This document shows positions 45,301-60,300 of a DNA stretch of 64,000 nucleotides, one piece after another. The notes under the pieces are model-generated. The model did no database searches, was not told the origin of the DNA, and saw only the letters and a list, made by a program, of their open reading frames with translations. Within the stretch, counting starts at the first letter, position 1. Each line of letters starts with the position of its first letter. The stretch is from Notospermus geniculatus (lineage: Eukaryota; Nemertea; Pilidiophora; Heteronemertea; Lineidae): positions 503,156 to 567,155 of the forward strand of contig NMRB01000071.1 in assembly GCA_002633025.1 (NCBI GenBank). Reading direction: 5' to 3'. The position numbers were made by a program, and so were the translations under genes.

Positions 45301-48300
45301 AAAAAGTCCAAGTCTATCTGAGCACACATTTCAACATGCATGTTCTCATTTTTAAAGTCAATGAACTGGACTCAAAGTTGACAAAATCCAACAGATGTCT
45401 TCCATTCTAACCACTTTGCTGTCCCATCCTGATATTTCAAATTCATGCACTGCTCTGATAAACTTGTAACAAGGATTAGATCTAATCAGGGTTACACCGA
45501 CTTTAAAGCTGAGGAGATCCAATTTTATATTCAAAAGGTTGTGTGTGCACTGAGAGGTTTCTTGTGTGTTGGAAACAGTGCGGATAGTTCTATGCCACAA
45601 AACATTTATATCCAATCTAGTGAAGGAGTTTAACTTCAGGACAGCTGGCTTGCACTACTGAGTAGTTTGGTGGCTCAAAGCCCCTGTTTTTCAACAACAG
45701 CAACCCCTTTATACCGAACCATTTCTCTTTCTCCCCCTGTCCCATCAAGCACCTTTAGGAAGTCACAGATACCTCACATTTGTACAGATTTTTCAATGCT
45801 TCAGCAATCGCCACATTTCTATTTTCATTTCCATTCACAAAATTTTAAACAATTTAGACAAATTTCCCCTTTTTCAAGAAAAGTCCAATATGAACCACCA
45901 CCTATTTCTCCTTTGCAAAACCTACCTTCCAGTTGGTTTATCTGCCTGACAGCATTCTTGTAATTGCACTGAAGCTCATCATATTTAGTGGTTAACTAGC
46001 AAGAGAGAAACAAATCAAGCCATCAACTATTTGTAATGCAGTCTTCAAACATCATGCTCAATATTCAGAATGCCTACCTCCACCTGTAAAATACACATAT
46101 AATTGCCTGCACAAACCTAAATTCCTGAAATGCCTAAGATAAGTTACCTTGTGTCTGCCAGAATGTGGCCCTATGGTACACGAGGGAAGGAAGGAATATG
46201 GTGTACCAGTAGCACATAATTGTTCCATCCATATTCACCAAGGATGGTAATCCAAAATTGAAAAGGCTGATTTCTAATAGCATCAACCTTCATTTGGAGG
46301 TTGATGTTTGAATCAATAATATAGAGACTCCCATATTCAAACCAAACCCTGTGTGGACCACACCTCTCTTCACCTGAAATGTCTAATTAGTGTTTAGTAT
46401 GGAGCATTCATGTTCCCTACATCAGTTAGCAAGGATGGCACTACAGGATTAGAGGGTTCTTAATGGTTCCTATGGTTCTGGGAGGATACCAGGGAGCTGT
46501 GGATTATTCGTGGTTTAAAGAAATAATGGGTTTTTAAAAATATTGTGTGGAGAGGAAAAATAAAGAAATGGGACATTTTCAAACTAAGTCCAAACTAAAA
46601 ACTTTATCATTTCCGTTTACTGTGTTACAGGACTACAACATTTAGCACACTCACAATAAACCTTCCCAATATGATCACTTTTTTCTTACACAACAGGGAG
46701 ATCCGAAGCCTGCATGTTGAAGAAATCCAGTCAGTTCACTTTAGGAAAGGAGAGCTCAACCAATGCTTCTTTCTCTCGCCCAGATCAATTTTAAAGGGCA
46801 ACACCAGACTTTATGATGTGTGCATTACCAGGGTTGTTGTGAACAACAACAGCACATTACCCAAATGTGGTGTGCATGTATTTTGGACTCATTCTCGTAC
46901 TTAAATTTCACCGATCACAGGTGTCATCGCTGAATATCCCATCATCATTTTGTAAGGACTAAGGGCCAGGACAAAAAGAAAAGCTATGGGGAGGGAAAGG
47001 TCTACAGGAGACAAGCAACTATGACATCTAAAGCCACATCACTGAAAATAAATGAAAACGAAAAATAAATCAGAACAGAATACACTGAAAAGGCACAGAA
47101 AACACAATGTTGTCTTGACTGGGCATGCTCATGCTCAGCCATACCTTCCAGTCTGTCAACCTCCTTCTGGAGTTTTGATACGGTCCTCTCAGCCTCTGTT
47201 GCTCTGTGTTCAGCCTATCAGAGACAAGGGAGAATTAATCATAATTGAGTCAAATCGCTGAGAAAGCTGTTGGTCACGAATCGGAACATGTCCTGCTCAA
47301 TTCAGTGGGAACCTTCCAACTTAATTCAGTGAAGTAAGAAGGGAAACTTCCTAGTGTTGCCCATCACCCTGAGGAAATCAGTGGTTCTCAGCACTTGCTT
47401 CCCTTGGGCGATCATCACGAGTCGGAGTGTAGGGAACAAGCGCTGAGAACCAATGATGCATCAAGGCACACGATGTACACAGCACTGCATTCGACTTTGT
47501 GGTACCAACAACTTTCAGAAATATTCATCACACGCATGCAGCAATGACAATACCCAATGTTCGCCACTTGCATGGCTCCATATGATGGACTGGAACATGC
47601 TGTCAGTGATGATATCTGAACTGATAAATGAAGAAAACAGTTAATTTTCAAACAATTGCACGCAAATTAACCGTCGCCCCTCCTCTATGAAAAGGGGCTG
47701 TTTGTTTTCGCCACTTGAGGAATCCGAGTTGTGATCCTTGCGGAAAACGTGAAGCTATACACTTGCAAATTGCAGGGATTATTTGTTGTGCTGTGCAGAA
47801 TAATCACTGCAATTTGCAGCTTCATAGCTTTCTCCATCAGGGATCAAAGTTCATTTTCTGAAAAAGCAGATTTTGNNNNNNNNNNNNNNNNNNNNNNNNN
47901 NNNNNNNNNNNNNNNNNNNNNNNNNNNNNNNNNNNNNNNNNNNNNNNNNNNNNNNNNNNNNNNNNNNNNNNNNNNNNNNNNNNNNNNNNNNNNNNNNNNN
48001 NNNNNNNNNNNNNNNNNNNNNNNNNNNNNNNNNNNNNNNNNNNNNNNNNNNNNNNNNNNNNNNNNNNNNNNNNNNNNNNNNNNNNNNNNNNNNNNNNNNN
48101 NNNNNNNNNNNNNNNNNNNNNNNNNNNNNNNNNNNNNNNNNNNNNNNNNNNNNNNNNNNNNNNNNNNNNNNNNNNNNNNNNNNNNNNNNNNNAAAGAAAA
48201 GCTATGGGGAGGGAAAGGTCTACAGGAGACAAGCAACTATGACATCTAAAGCCACATCACTGAAAATAAATGAAAACGAAAAATAAATCAGAACAGAATA

Positions 48301-51300
48301 CACTGAAAAGGCACAGAAAACACAATGTTGTCTTGACTGGGCATGCTCATGCTCAGCCATACCTTCCAGTCTGTCAACCTCCTTCTGGAGTTTTGATACG
48401 GTCCTCTCAGCCTCTGTTGCTCTGTGTTCAGCCTATCAGAGACAAGGGAGAATTAATCATAATTGAGTCAAATCGCTGAGAAAGCTGTTGGTCACGAATC
48501 GGAACATGTCGTGCTCAATTCAGTGGGAACCTTCCAACTTAATTCAGTGAAGTAAGAAGGGAAACTTTCCAGTGTTGCCCATCACCCTGAGGAAATCAGT
48601 GGTTCTCAGCACTTGCTTCCCTTGGGCGATCATCGCGAGTGTCGGGAACAAGCGCTGAGAACCAATGATGCATCAAGGTACACGATGTACACAGCACTGC
48701 ATTAGACTTTGTGGTACCAACAACTTTCAGAAATATTCATCACACGCATGCAGCAATGACAATACCCAATGTTCGCCACTTGCATGGCTCCATATGATGG
48801 ACTGGAACATGCTGTCAGTGATGATATCTGAACTGATAAATGAAGAAAACAGTTAATTTTCAAACAATTACACAGAAATGAACCATCGCCCCTCCTCTTT
48901 GAAAATTTCATGTGTGCAAATTAATGTACTCCTTTTACATTCTTTCAACAATGAATTTCACAGAAGGGAGGCGATAACTGCACCATTATATTGTGAATCT
49001 TCATTGTGCAAATTTCCTTCATAGTCAACCAATCATATCGCAATGAAAGAAGGATGTTCTCAACAGGAACATGTGGAATGAACATGGAGTCCTTCAGTTG
49101 CATGGAAAGACATTTGTGATACTACATGACAGTGATCATTTTCTTGTAGTCCTAACTTTTCTGACTTTAACTGCTAGACACAATGAAGATTCAGCAAATT
49201 TACATGAACAAATGAAACCAATTTGATTGTTTACTACATATATCGCACTACTTCTATCAATGAAGAAGATAGAGGAATCATGACATGCAATCAATATGAA
49301 AATCTATACGGCTCATGGACATAATGTCATCTTCCACCACAGAAGAATAAGGATATTAAATATGAATAATGACATAAATGAAATCAATATAATCATGCAA
49401 ATCATAATTCTTTGATTCGGGAATGCTCGAATTGCTTACTATTTCTTCAACTGAAGGTGCTTACACGTCGAGATTGCGTCTTGAAGCAACAAGCGGCAAC
49501 CAGCTTTCCGGTGGTGGAAGCAACTCGGCGTGACTGATCAGTTGCTGATTTTGTCGACCTGAGCGCGCTTGTGTCTCCGAGCAACTGCTGGATCCACGTA
49601 GTTGCTGCGAGTTGTTCATGTTCTACTTTTTGGCGACTTGTCTCCAGTTCCACTCAGATCCGTCGACCTGTGCCTGCTGTTCGAGGTAACTGCCAGTTGC
49701 TCCGAGTTCCCCTCAATCGCTGAAATGTCGACCTGCGTGTGGTGGTTTTTTGATTTGCAGCGGATCAGTCGCGTTGCTTCAAGACGCAATGTCGACCTGT
49801 ATAAAGCACCTTTAGAATCATTTAAGGTGCATGCACACTTGCGTGATGTGGTGCAGTGCAGTGTGATGAGGAATTCACCATGCTTGTACTCTCCCGATGT
49901 TGTCCAACTGCATCATGCCTCACAATAAGCCTTGAGATTGAACATTGGCAGAGTCTAAGTGCGATGAAATCCGCACCCCACTACGCCGCAAGCATCTTCT
50001 TATTTCTCACAACACTACATTCACAACATTTATCCAATTTCACTGAATAATGAGCAACAATAATCCTATGTAACTACATGCAATGACAGGCATATTATGA
50101 AGGACATATTCTAGGAGGCAGTACAATATTTGGAAAGCTCAACTTCTCTATACCTTTCTATGTACATCTTCATGTGTGAAGGTACAGGGATGAAGTCAGA
50201 TGGGAAACCTAGTGCATAGCTGAGTGAATAAGCATGTACTGGGGTATGAAAGCAGTATGAAATACTTTTGTAGGCAGAAGTAACTGCAAAGCTACATGTT
50301 CTGATCATTTAAAACATTAATCCACCAATGTCATTTTTCCATAATAAAACACCAGTTTCCCGTTGTAATGAAAAGAGAATGAACTAACAATGACAGCAAG
50401 AGAAGTACGTGTCCTCTTCTAAAGGAATATGTTACCAATGTTCAGTTTTAGAAAGGAAAAGTTAGCTTAGTTAAATTCTGAGGACTCGGTTGACCCATAT
50501 GGTAATGTTGATGGGGACAAACCTTCTCAGGGAAGGAGGACTATATTTAAAGTGACAGCCCATTAGAACAGCTTGATGTATGAACACAAGAAAACCTGCC
50601 ATATTTACATTTCACCTCATTACACCACATTAAGTGCATTTCAAATTTAAATATGGCAAATATGGCGAAGTAGCCAGAGTGTACTGTGTTCCGTGAACAA
50701 ACCACCACCAATTATTGCAATTTGAGTGCTCCATTTTGTGCAAGCTGTAGGTTTATTCCGTCAAGACAGAATACGAAAAAAACGGAAGGTTTTGAAGCAC
50801 TAGGAAAGTCACAAGAGAAAGTGCATCAAGGTGGGACGGACCTCTCTCCATTTTCTATTGCTAGGCAAAATATGACTTACTTCATTCGAGTTTTGTTTGT
50901 GCTTTTCAATCGCTGCCTCATAGATAGCCTCATTGTCTGCGTACTTGATGAAAAAAATAAGAATGGAATGAATACATGACAAACGAGCAGAGAACAGTAA
51001 AGTGACTTACATCCTTCAGCCTCTCAGTAAGGTCACGGATTGTGTCCTCGTAGGTCTCTTCCCTTTGTGATGCCTGAAGTCAGGGAAAAGAATCAACGTT
51101 TGATCAATCATGTTTGTAAGAGGGGTTGAGTGCAACACTGTCATGCACAGGCAAGGCCAATATTTTCATGCTGGGAGAAATGAAATGAGTTTAGGAACTC
51201 AATGCTTCCTAAAAACCTTGCCATAATGCCCTCCCACCCTATTTTTTGTTACCGGGTACATACGCAATAACTAGAGTACCGGTATTAGTTTGGGGCACAA

Positions 51301-54300
51301 GTCATCAAACACCAGAGCTACCCTCCCCTCACTTTCATCTCACTATCACTGTCACAGTGTTTATTCTTGAGCATACTATGCCAATAACTTCATGCAAACA
51401 GCGTGGCTTGATGTTCAGCATCTTTTCGATTTAGGGGCTTTTGTGGGTTTGAGGCGGAGACAACTCCAAGGCAACGAACGAGGGGAAGAGATGAATAGAG
51501 ACTGAAAGGGATATTCTGCCAAAAAAGAGCAACGAGTTAGTAATAATAGACTGAAAACATTGCCAGGAATTATACAGAGCCCGAAGTCAATGTACAAAGA
51601 ACAACTTAAGACTTCAATGTTCAGGAAGTGTTTACCATTCGTGACCCTCCACAGCAAAACCAGTCGCATGTCGCTCTTAGTCTTAGCTTGGCAGGTTGAG
51701 ACCAAAAGTTGGTCACTTTCAATATTGTCTGCCTGTTACGAAATCTGAAATAATCTATTTCTTCCGTTCTCTTCTGGTGTCATCTTAGTTCGTTGCGGCT
51801 CACCTTCTGAGCGACATGCGACTGGTTTTGCTGTGGAGGGTCACATTTATGGTGTCTGGAACCTTCCGACACATCACAGTCAAGTCCATACTCGACTACC
51901 CCGGCTTTTTCAAGAAAAATTCCTGGTGCCGTTTTCATGTCAAACCTGCAAGGCAAGATTAGTGATGTGGACCACTGACCAAAATGCAAATGCATAAAAC
52001 AAGAAACCTTATTTCACCCTCATTTCACAGAGAAAGTATACTAATATTCTATCCAATAACAATACTACATTGACCGAATGAAAATTCAAAGTGATTGATC
52101 GAGAATGTAGAAACATGACCTATCGCTTTAGGTAGAGTATTTATATAAACATCAGTCATACTCAGTATATTCAAATTCAAATTGACACATTCTACACACT
52201 GCTTCAGGCAATAACTGCAATCAAAGTGGTCAGTATGACAGACAGACTAGAGAATCTGTATTTAATTCTATGTTCAAATGAATGTAGTCTGAGCACACTC
52301 ATGTACAAATGTACCGGTAATTGAATGTCAAAGTTACCCTTTTCCCCATATCATATATGGTACTAGTATGCGACGACTGCAGATATTGGTTTGCTGTTCC
52401 CATGTAATACTTCATTTTACTCACCAAAATGTCAAGTGGTCCACAAAAATAAAACATCACATACAGTGTTCTCCATGGGCACATCTGCCTCAGTGAAAAT
52501 CACCCTACCAACCCACAGAGAAATTCTGACCCTGATAAAAATCACACATAGTCGCCGTTTTCTGAAAGATCACTTGGTCAAGCAAATTGCCCATCAAGCA
52601 AAACTCTAACACACGACTTCTTGGAGGTTTGGCTTTGAACCCAGACAAAGAATTGCCCACCAGAGAACACTGATATCTATGATAAGATACTGATCACACC
52701 ATGCGAGGTCCAACGACCGTTTACCTCAGCTTCACTGATTTCCAAGGATTTGAGGTTATTACCAACAACCCTGAGTTCCTCCTCAAGCTCAACCACTTTG
52801 CTGAAATACAAGTGGACAGAATGTGAATGCTGCCAAATGGCTTCTTATAACTGTCGGTTTCCTCTCCTTCAGGAGCATCATCCAGTTTCTGGTGCTGTAA
52901 TACAAGCATCATTAGTGTGTATATACAAGTACAACATTCAACACCTAAGAAATGTTCACTGGTCATAGTACAGTGGAATCCTTTTCTATTTTACTATGAA
53001 GAAATTAGCAGAAGATTCAGACTTCTACCATTATGTAAGAGACGAACCCTTCCGTCTCAGCGTTCATTTATATTTATCTATCTACTGAATCAAACAGACC
53101 TGGGTAGCTCAAATACAGCTTCCCATCTGCAACAAGACCCCTATGCAATGCACCAACTGTACATGCATTTTGTCCCTCAGAACCGGCTTTCGAAAGGGGC
53201 CTATCATTTCTTCAAGAGCCAAATTCGAAATTCATAAACATTACTCCTCCCTTCCAAGATACCATACCAAATGGTGGCAGACACGTTCATTCTTATGAAG
53301 ATAAGGATTCCACTGTATCAGGCACATATGAGGATATTCATGCTAAGTAGTAGTACGCCTGGTGGAAGGTTCAGAAGCAGTCATCAGCAAACGAACTGTA
53401 CCCAAGGATGAGAACAAAGTGTAAAGCATGTTTGTTTCTATTTTGGTAAAGTAATCTTAAATCTAGGGCAGTTGCAAGAAAGCCAACAACTGCTTCAGGA
53501 CATTTCACCAAAGAACAAATGCTTTGTTAGTGTGATAGCTTACCTTGTCAATTGCAATTTGAAATGACTTAATACTAGATGAAAATGCCTCGAGCTGGCA
53601 GTCAGACTCGTGTAGCTTTCTGCAAAGTTAATCAGAATGGAGGTATGTAGAAAAGCAAAATCATGCAGTAACACGCTATTTTGAAGATGAAGATTGGCAC
53701 TAGCAATCACGGAAAATCTGTTGCATTATCTCCATGCAGTACTTAATGATCTTCAAAGTTCTTTTCAATACAATACTTTTGTAAATCTGAAAGTCGTCTC
53801 TGAATATTTCGCAAATTTTCGACCCCTATTGGGNACCAAAGATCTGTTGATTTCAGTAAATCAAAACAAAAAGCTAATGACCAAAATCATGTTCCAACAC
53901 AAGTTCATTTGGGTATGAAATGAAAAAGTTCATATCTAAATCAGAGAGGAAACAAATCAGCAAACTTTTGAAAACAAACAAGTTAGTTTAACGAAACTAT
54001 CACATTCAAACAACTCTCGGCAGATAGATTAGGGTATGATAAACTGTGGATGTTAGACCTAATACTTGGTATTCTCATGAAATGAGTGCTGAGTCTAAAG
54101 ATATTACTGCAATGCTTGCTTATATCTAAATGACGGGCATTTGACAATCATGCCAAGGTGAAACTCATCATGCCATACACTGCTATTCAAAGCAGACACG
54201 GAAGTTTTTCCACGAAAATATTCAGCATAGACACAATCAAAACAGGAAAGGCATGCTTTATGTGCCTGATGTAAACCATGTGATAGTTAGTAACTTCAAT

Positions 54301-57300
54301 GAGATTCCAGTCATTCTATGGACCATAAACATGACACTGATGATTTTAAACTCAAAGATTAAAACTGGTTAAAGAACTGTCAATTCTGATTCCTTGCGAA
54401 TTGGTTATACTGTAAAGCAGGAAAATTTCGCGTGCAGGAAATTTTCGCGAATTTCGCGAGAGTGTATGAGTCGCGAAAATTTCCTGTCGCGAATATAAAT
54501 ACACGCAAGTGATATTAAATGGTCCGTGAAAAAAAATGAAAAAATGGCAGAGACTCGCGAAAATATCCTGCCGCGAATATGTCCATAATTCTTGATTCGC
54601 GAACATTTCCAGCCGCGAAATTATCTTGCTTTACAGTAACCCCAACCACCAAGCCTTCACCAGCATTCAAGAGATGCACCTGGTAATCATGTCAAGTTAG
54701 AATGAAGTCAAAAATTAGCAAAAGAGTACAAAATTTAGAAGTCGGAATGAATTTTCTGTTCGGTTTTCTTCTTCACGTGAACACCAGGTACATCATTTTA
54801 AATGAACCACCTCGTGAAAGTGAACTTGTCAGCCGCTCAACTCAGCCCTGACTTCCGACTTTCACTGAGCTGGTCTGAGACAGATGAAGAGACACTGTGC
54901 AACAATCTACAATAATAGAAATGCTATCCATTTTTTGGCTATTGGTTGACCATTCAAGTTGGTTGGGTTCAATCACATTGGTGTTCCAGAAGGAACTGAT
55001 GTTGTTGAGTGCTGATATATACAGCTACTTCTAAAGGTTAGGTCAGGTAAATGAAAGAGGAAGAATGCAACAGGATTGGCTTTATCATGAACTAACAAAT
55101 CCAAACAAATACTTTTCAGACATTTTCATACATGAATCTTTTGATACCAACACAAAAATTTGATACATGTATTTTTTTTAAAAGTGCAGTCATCATATCC
55201 AATTCCAAGCCAAAAATGGATAGAATATGTATGTGTGGACACAGCCTAGAAAAGTTCACTACATCCCCTGTTGGGGATAGTTTCCCGATGAGCAACCCAT
55301 GCCCTATGTTTCACATATGTCCATTTTCTTCTCATTCAGTCATAGCAAGGCTGACAAGTGCAAACTGCCCAAGGATAACAGAAAGTCAGCCTCATACTCA
55401 GGTTATCTGAACTGACTTCATAGCTTCACAGACAGGACTATGAGGCAGACCAACAGAATGACAAGCTTTTGAAACGATATTTGGTGCATGGCACAATGAA
55501 GAACATTCGTCAGACTGTAGTCTTACTAATCTTGTCTCACCAGTACTGGTACATGGTGCGTACTGGACAATTTTCACCTTTTAGCCTGACGAACTCCTCA
55601 TCACCAACTTTCAATTTCAGCCGCACTGTCAGTCTATTGATGATGATATCCTTGGACAATCTTTAGAGACAGACAACATAGACAGACAACTATAAGTGAC
55701 GGAAGACAAAGAAGGCAAGTACTTCTCCCGATCTTCACATTGATCCTCTTTCGTGGCTAAGCTCATTTCCAGGGAAACGTTTTTACGTGCAACCTGAAAT
55801 GGAAAATATTATGGCGGTGTAGCTACGGTATTTCCTTGACTAAAACAACCAGCAGCTGAGACTAAGAATGTTGAAGAGAAGTCAATGTTATCTGTGTCAC
55901 AGTCTGAAGCATTAAGCCAACAGAAATCTATCATGCTTCTTCCCCAAATTCACCAGTTCCCAAGAATCAAAGGGTGCGATGCAACACAGATGGCACGACT
56001 TTAAGCTCAAGATTCTTTGTCAACTGCATCACAACCCCAGCAGCTGTACATGTATTTGAACCATGAGGACATGATGAAAGACCCGTTTGATATAAGATCA
56101 GAATTTGCCCCCAAAATGATGTCCTCGCGGCTCAAAATACATCTGCTGACTCCAGCAACATCTTGGAATCTGAAGCTGAATGAGATAGTCACCATTCTGA
56201 TTCAATGTGGGACATTCATGTTTTGCATCAGATTCCAAGATCAGCCAAAATAAATAACATACAATTATAAATGTTGTCTAATCGTCTCCTCTATCTGGGT
56301 TTAATCGGTACCGGGTATACTGTACACTGCAGATAAAAGTTCCCACCCTAATCTACATCCTGACACCAAATATGAACAGGGTCTGGTCCAGAGGTCAGAA
56401 CCCTGCTGAAACGTACAAGACTTTTTCAGGACTGGTCGGCAGACCTTATACCTCAAATTGTCTTTCTCATTTTCTTTTTCTCGCCATCCCTGACCGAGGA
56501 GACCATTAGAACTGCAACCCTTTCTAAACATTAGAATCGATACTTACGCCTCGGCAGCATCTAGACGAGCCTCAGCACGCTCCAAGTCAACCTCTGTGAT
56601 GGCAAGCTTTCTTGCAGCCTGGTGAAAGTATCACAAGACGTTATTCCACAAATGTTCACAAATGAAATATCAAACATATAATATCATCGAATGAATAAAC
56701 TGCATGGATGCAACACCCTCAACAACAACCACTTTGATTCATTGCAGAAATACGCATGCAGAGAGCACAATGGCTACATCAGTTGTCCTAGGTTGAACAG
56801 ACAACTGGCTGACTACAGCATGGTGTGACATCAGAAAACTCTTATCTCCTGTATAGAAGACGGTACTTGCGGATTCAGAATTCAAAGAACCAAATCTTTG
56901 AACTTGTGCAGCTGCAGTATGAATATATGTTCACCATTTTCTCTCCCACAGACCACACGGTATAACAATGATACACATTTTCACTCTCACTAAGAGAAAA
57001 ACATCTGGCAGTCTCATTTCTTACCAAAAGACTGTATCATCATCCCCCCCAACAGCACCAAGGGCATTGCATCCTTGCTTCCAAATAATTTCTGAACACC
57101 TGTGGAATTAATAGACCCAAGCACATGCCAAACAGGGACTTGTAAAATCCCAAGGAAGACAGCTACACTAATTGATATTTCATGACTGAAGGGTTGCAGT
57201 TAGTAACAGGTTGATAAAACAAGGGGTGGAAATGACTAGGAGATGTGGCAGAGGTAGAGATCATCCAGGAGAAATCAACTGAATTTGTATGACAATTTTC

Positions 57301-60300
57301 TTGACTCTTAGAGAGGGAGGACAGTTTTTCTCAGCCACTCTCAATATTCATTTCCAGCCATTCAAGTTGAAGTCCCCCTCAGAATCATTCCTGATTGACA
57401 AAGGATACAGTACTTGTAGGCAGGAAGTATTCTGAGAGGTGCACAAATGCATTACATGTCAATCAAACAGAAACAAAGCAATGAAATACAGAAAACTTGA
57501 TGTGCCCACAGGTCGACATTACGTCTTGAAGCAACTCACGGCAACTAGCCTTCCGGCGATGGAAGCAACTCGGAGTGACTGATCAGTTGCCGATTTTGTT
57601 GACCTGAGCGCACTTGCGTCTCCGAGCAACTGCCGGATCCGCTAGTTGAGCGTGTTGTTCGAGGTACTGCCAGTTGCTCCGAGTTCCTCTCAATCGCTGA
57701 AATGTCGACTTGCGCGTAGTGGTTTTTTATCTGCGACGGATCCGTCGAGTTGCTTCAAGATGCAATGTGGACCTGTGGGCACCTTTAGGGAGCTAGAGAA
57801 ACTATTCCAGGTAACCCAATAGGATGCTGACCAATTTCAAATGTCATGGGTTATGACCACCAAGGCAGGCACAAATTAATAACCTTTGGTATCCCCTTTG
57901 TTATCCCACGGAGGAAGGAAGAATTTGACCTCCAAAAGTCCATCAGCAAATACCCATGCAGAAATTTTCTAGAATAGTTTCATTAGCAATCAATGGAGCG
58001 GTTAATGGGGCAATGCAAATATTGGATATCACTATCAGGCATCTGAAAAGGAGAAAGTACCATTAGCAATGCTGTTAGTGGTAATCATGCTTGTCATCAT
58101 CAGACGTTCTTCTGAGCCCGGAAAGATCACAAATCATGGACAGCTAAACTCCCTACTCAGTTGTGTACCGCGCCCCTTCGGTTTACTTGCTCTCCACAAC
58201 TGCTTTACTTCGTGGAAGTAGCCGCGGTTGGTCAACAGATGGCGTCTGGGCCTGGCGCGAGTTTTACAGCCTATCAGCACGCTGCTTTCAGAACTGCTTT
58301 TCTGATTCTTTGAGGGTACTAGTAGTAACTTACCTTAGCACCCTATGGTGGAGTTACAAAACAGACAGTACTTTGAAGCCAAAGGAATAAGTGTCAGAAC
58401 CAACGCCTGAATTCCCAATAGAATTGTCCTGGTGAGCGCCAAAGATTGAGGTTGGCGAAGTATAACATTTACCAAAGCACGGTATGCCTGGATTGTAGGG
58501 TATGCCATAATGTAATCAATTAACACTATGGACCAAACGAAGATTATCTTGAACTCAGGTTAAGCCACAACTTTTCCATTGTCACATCATGCCCTTTCAA
58601 ACCTGAACAATTGAAAAGTTTGGCTCAACCTGAGTTCAAGATAATCTTTGTTTGGTGCAAACGGCCCTATATTCTAAACCACTCCATGGTGGGTGTAAGT
58701 ACAGAAATGAATCAGGAGGCTCAATTAACACCCCAGACCAATTGCACTGAAGTTGGTTGATCAGTTATTTGCCAAAAAAATTATGGATCATTCAAGACAC
58801 ACTCATGTTAATCGTACCACAAGATGATAAAGCAAGACACTATGGGGATTAGTATAGAAATCAACTAATGAAGATGCACCACAAGTGTTCAGATTAAAGA
58901 AATCTTCTTCGAATCGATATCAAGGAAATGGGCCTAAGCAATGAAAACAACAGTGTTGACTTGAAAATAGGAAATCGAGTATCGCTTTCAAGACTTTTAA
59001 AACGAGTAAAAGTTAAAAGCAAATCAATTCAATTCAATGATTATTTCTCAATGCATTCTTCTTATGTTATCTTACTATACCAATTACAATTATCTCCTTA
59101 ATAGTGATTATCAAAATGATTATTTTTTTCTGCTAAAAATAAGGCCTACATTACACCTGAAAACAACTGATAAATATAATGGCATCACATGCACCCACAC
59201 TTGACACATGCTGTTGTTAAAAGACCAAAAGAAAAGAGTTGGGACAGGAAGTTGCCTGCACTTTCAGATGTATCTGAGATGATTTCACTTCAGGATATGG
59301 TCCAATGTGTCCAAAAACATTGTCTAGCAAATTGGATCCCAGCGATTAAAGTAGGTCACTGAAACCCTTTAAGCCACTGCTTCCTGATACCAAGTTGAAG
59401 GAATTTAGGAGCTGTAGGTGACAATGGGTCAAGTGAACACATCTTTGTATCTTATTTTCTCCGACTCAGAGGGGTTATCCTTCATGCTGTCGATGTTAAT
59501 AGATATTACTTTCAGGAACACAATGAACATGAGAAATTGGAATGATAATGAGGATACACCCAACCAAGTGGAAGTGGAATGGAAAACGATGAACGAAATA
59601 AAATGAAATATGGAAATAAAGAGAGTAGAAAGGAGAGAATCTCAAGGATGAAGTTTAATGGAGTTGATAAGTCCAGAAGACAGGAGATTCTGCTGTCACA
59701 TATGGAGACGAAGGTAGCACATGAAAGAGGAATTCCAGGATAACAAGGTGTACTGGTACCTAAAAGTGTGGATCAACATAATATCACGGCTAAAATTTTG
59801 GGAGATAATTTTGGATTGGACTGGGTTTTGCATGTATTTAAGGGACATTCCATAAATCACCTCTTCGTATTTGCGATCTCCCTCAGTTGCCATGGAAGTA
59901 GACTCTCTCAAGGATGCTTCAAGTGAATCAATGGTTTCATCGCTCTGATTACAGCGTGAATCAAGTACTTTTCTCACTCTGCACAAATGAACACAAAAGA
60001 ATAGGACATTTGAGAATGTTTCAACCATTTTTCCTCCAATGGACACCTTTGCAGGGCTGAACACAGCTGTCACATCTTGATAGTCTGGATTAAAAAATCT
60101 TTCAACATCAATTTGCTAAGTTTGAATACTTTCGCAGTACCTAACCATGGTAAACAATGTTCCCATGTGACATTCTCTACAATCCTGGGCAAATATGTTA
60201 AAAGTCATTATATATGTCAAGTGTTACTGTGCTCCCAGACACATATCTCGGATCCGACATTTTATATATATCAAGTTCTGAACTGAATATTTTGCAATTT

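Noticed and set aside
47731-48286. Open frames spanning the second N run
   Set aside because: Made of unknown bases only.
55570-55660. Coiled-coil-like minus-strand frame ([18 protein letters not shown])
   Set aside because: Has AG and GT at plausible places but a length of about 83 nt, matching no tropomyosin exon or phase; core spacing is poor.
58163-58390. 75-codon plus-strand ORF
   Set aside because: Intronic to tropomyosin, opposite strand, no recognisable domain.
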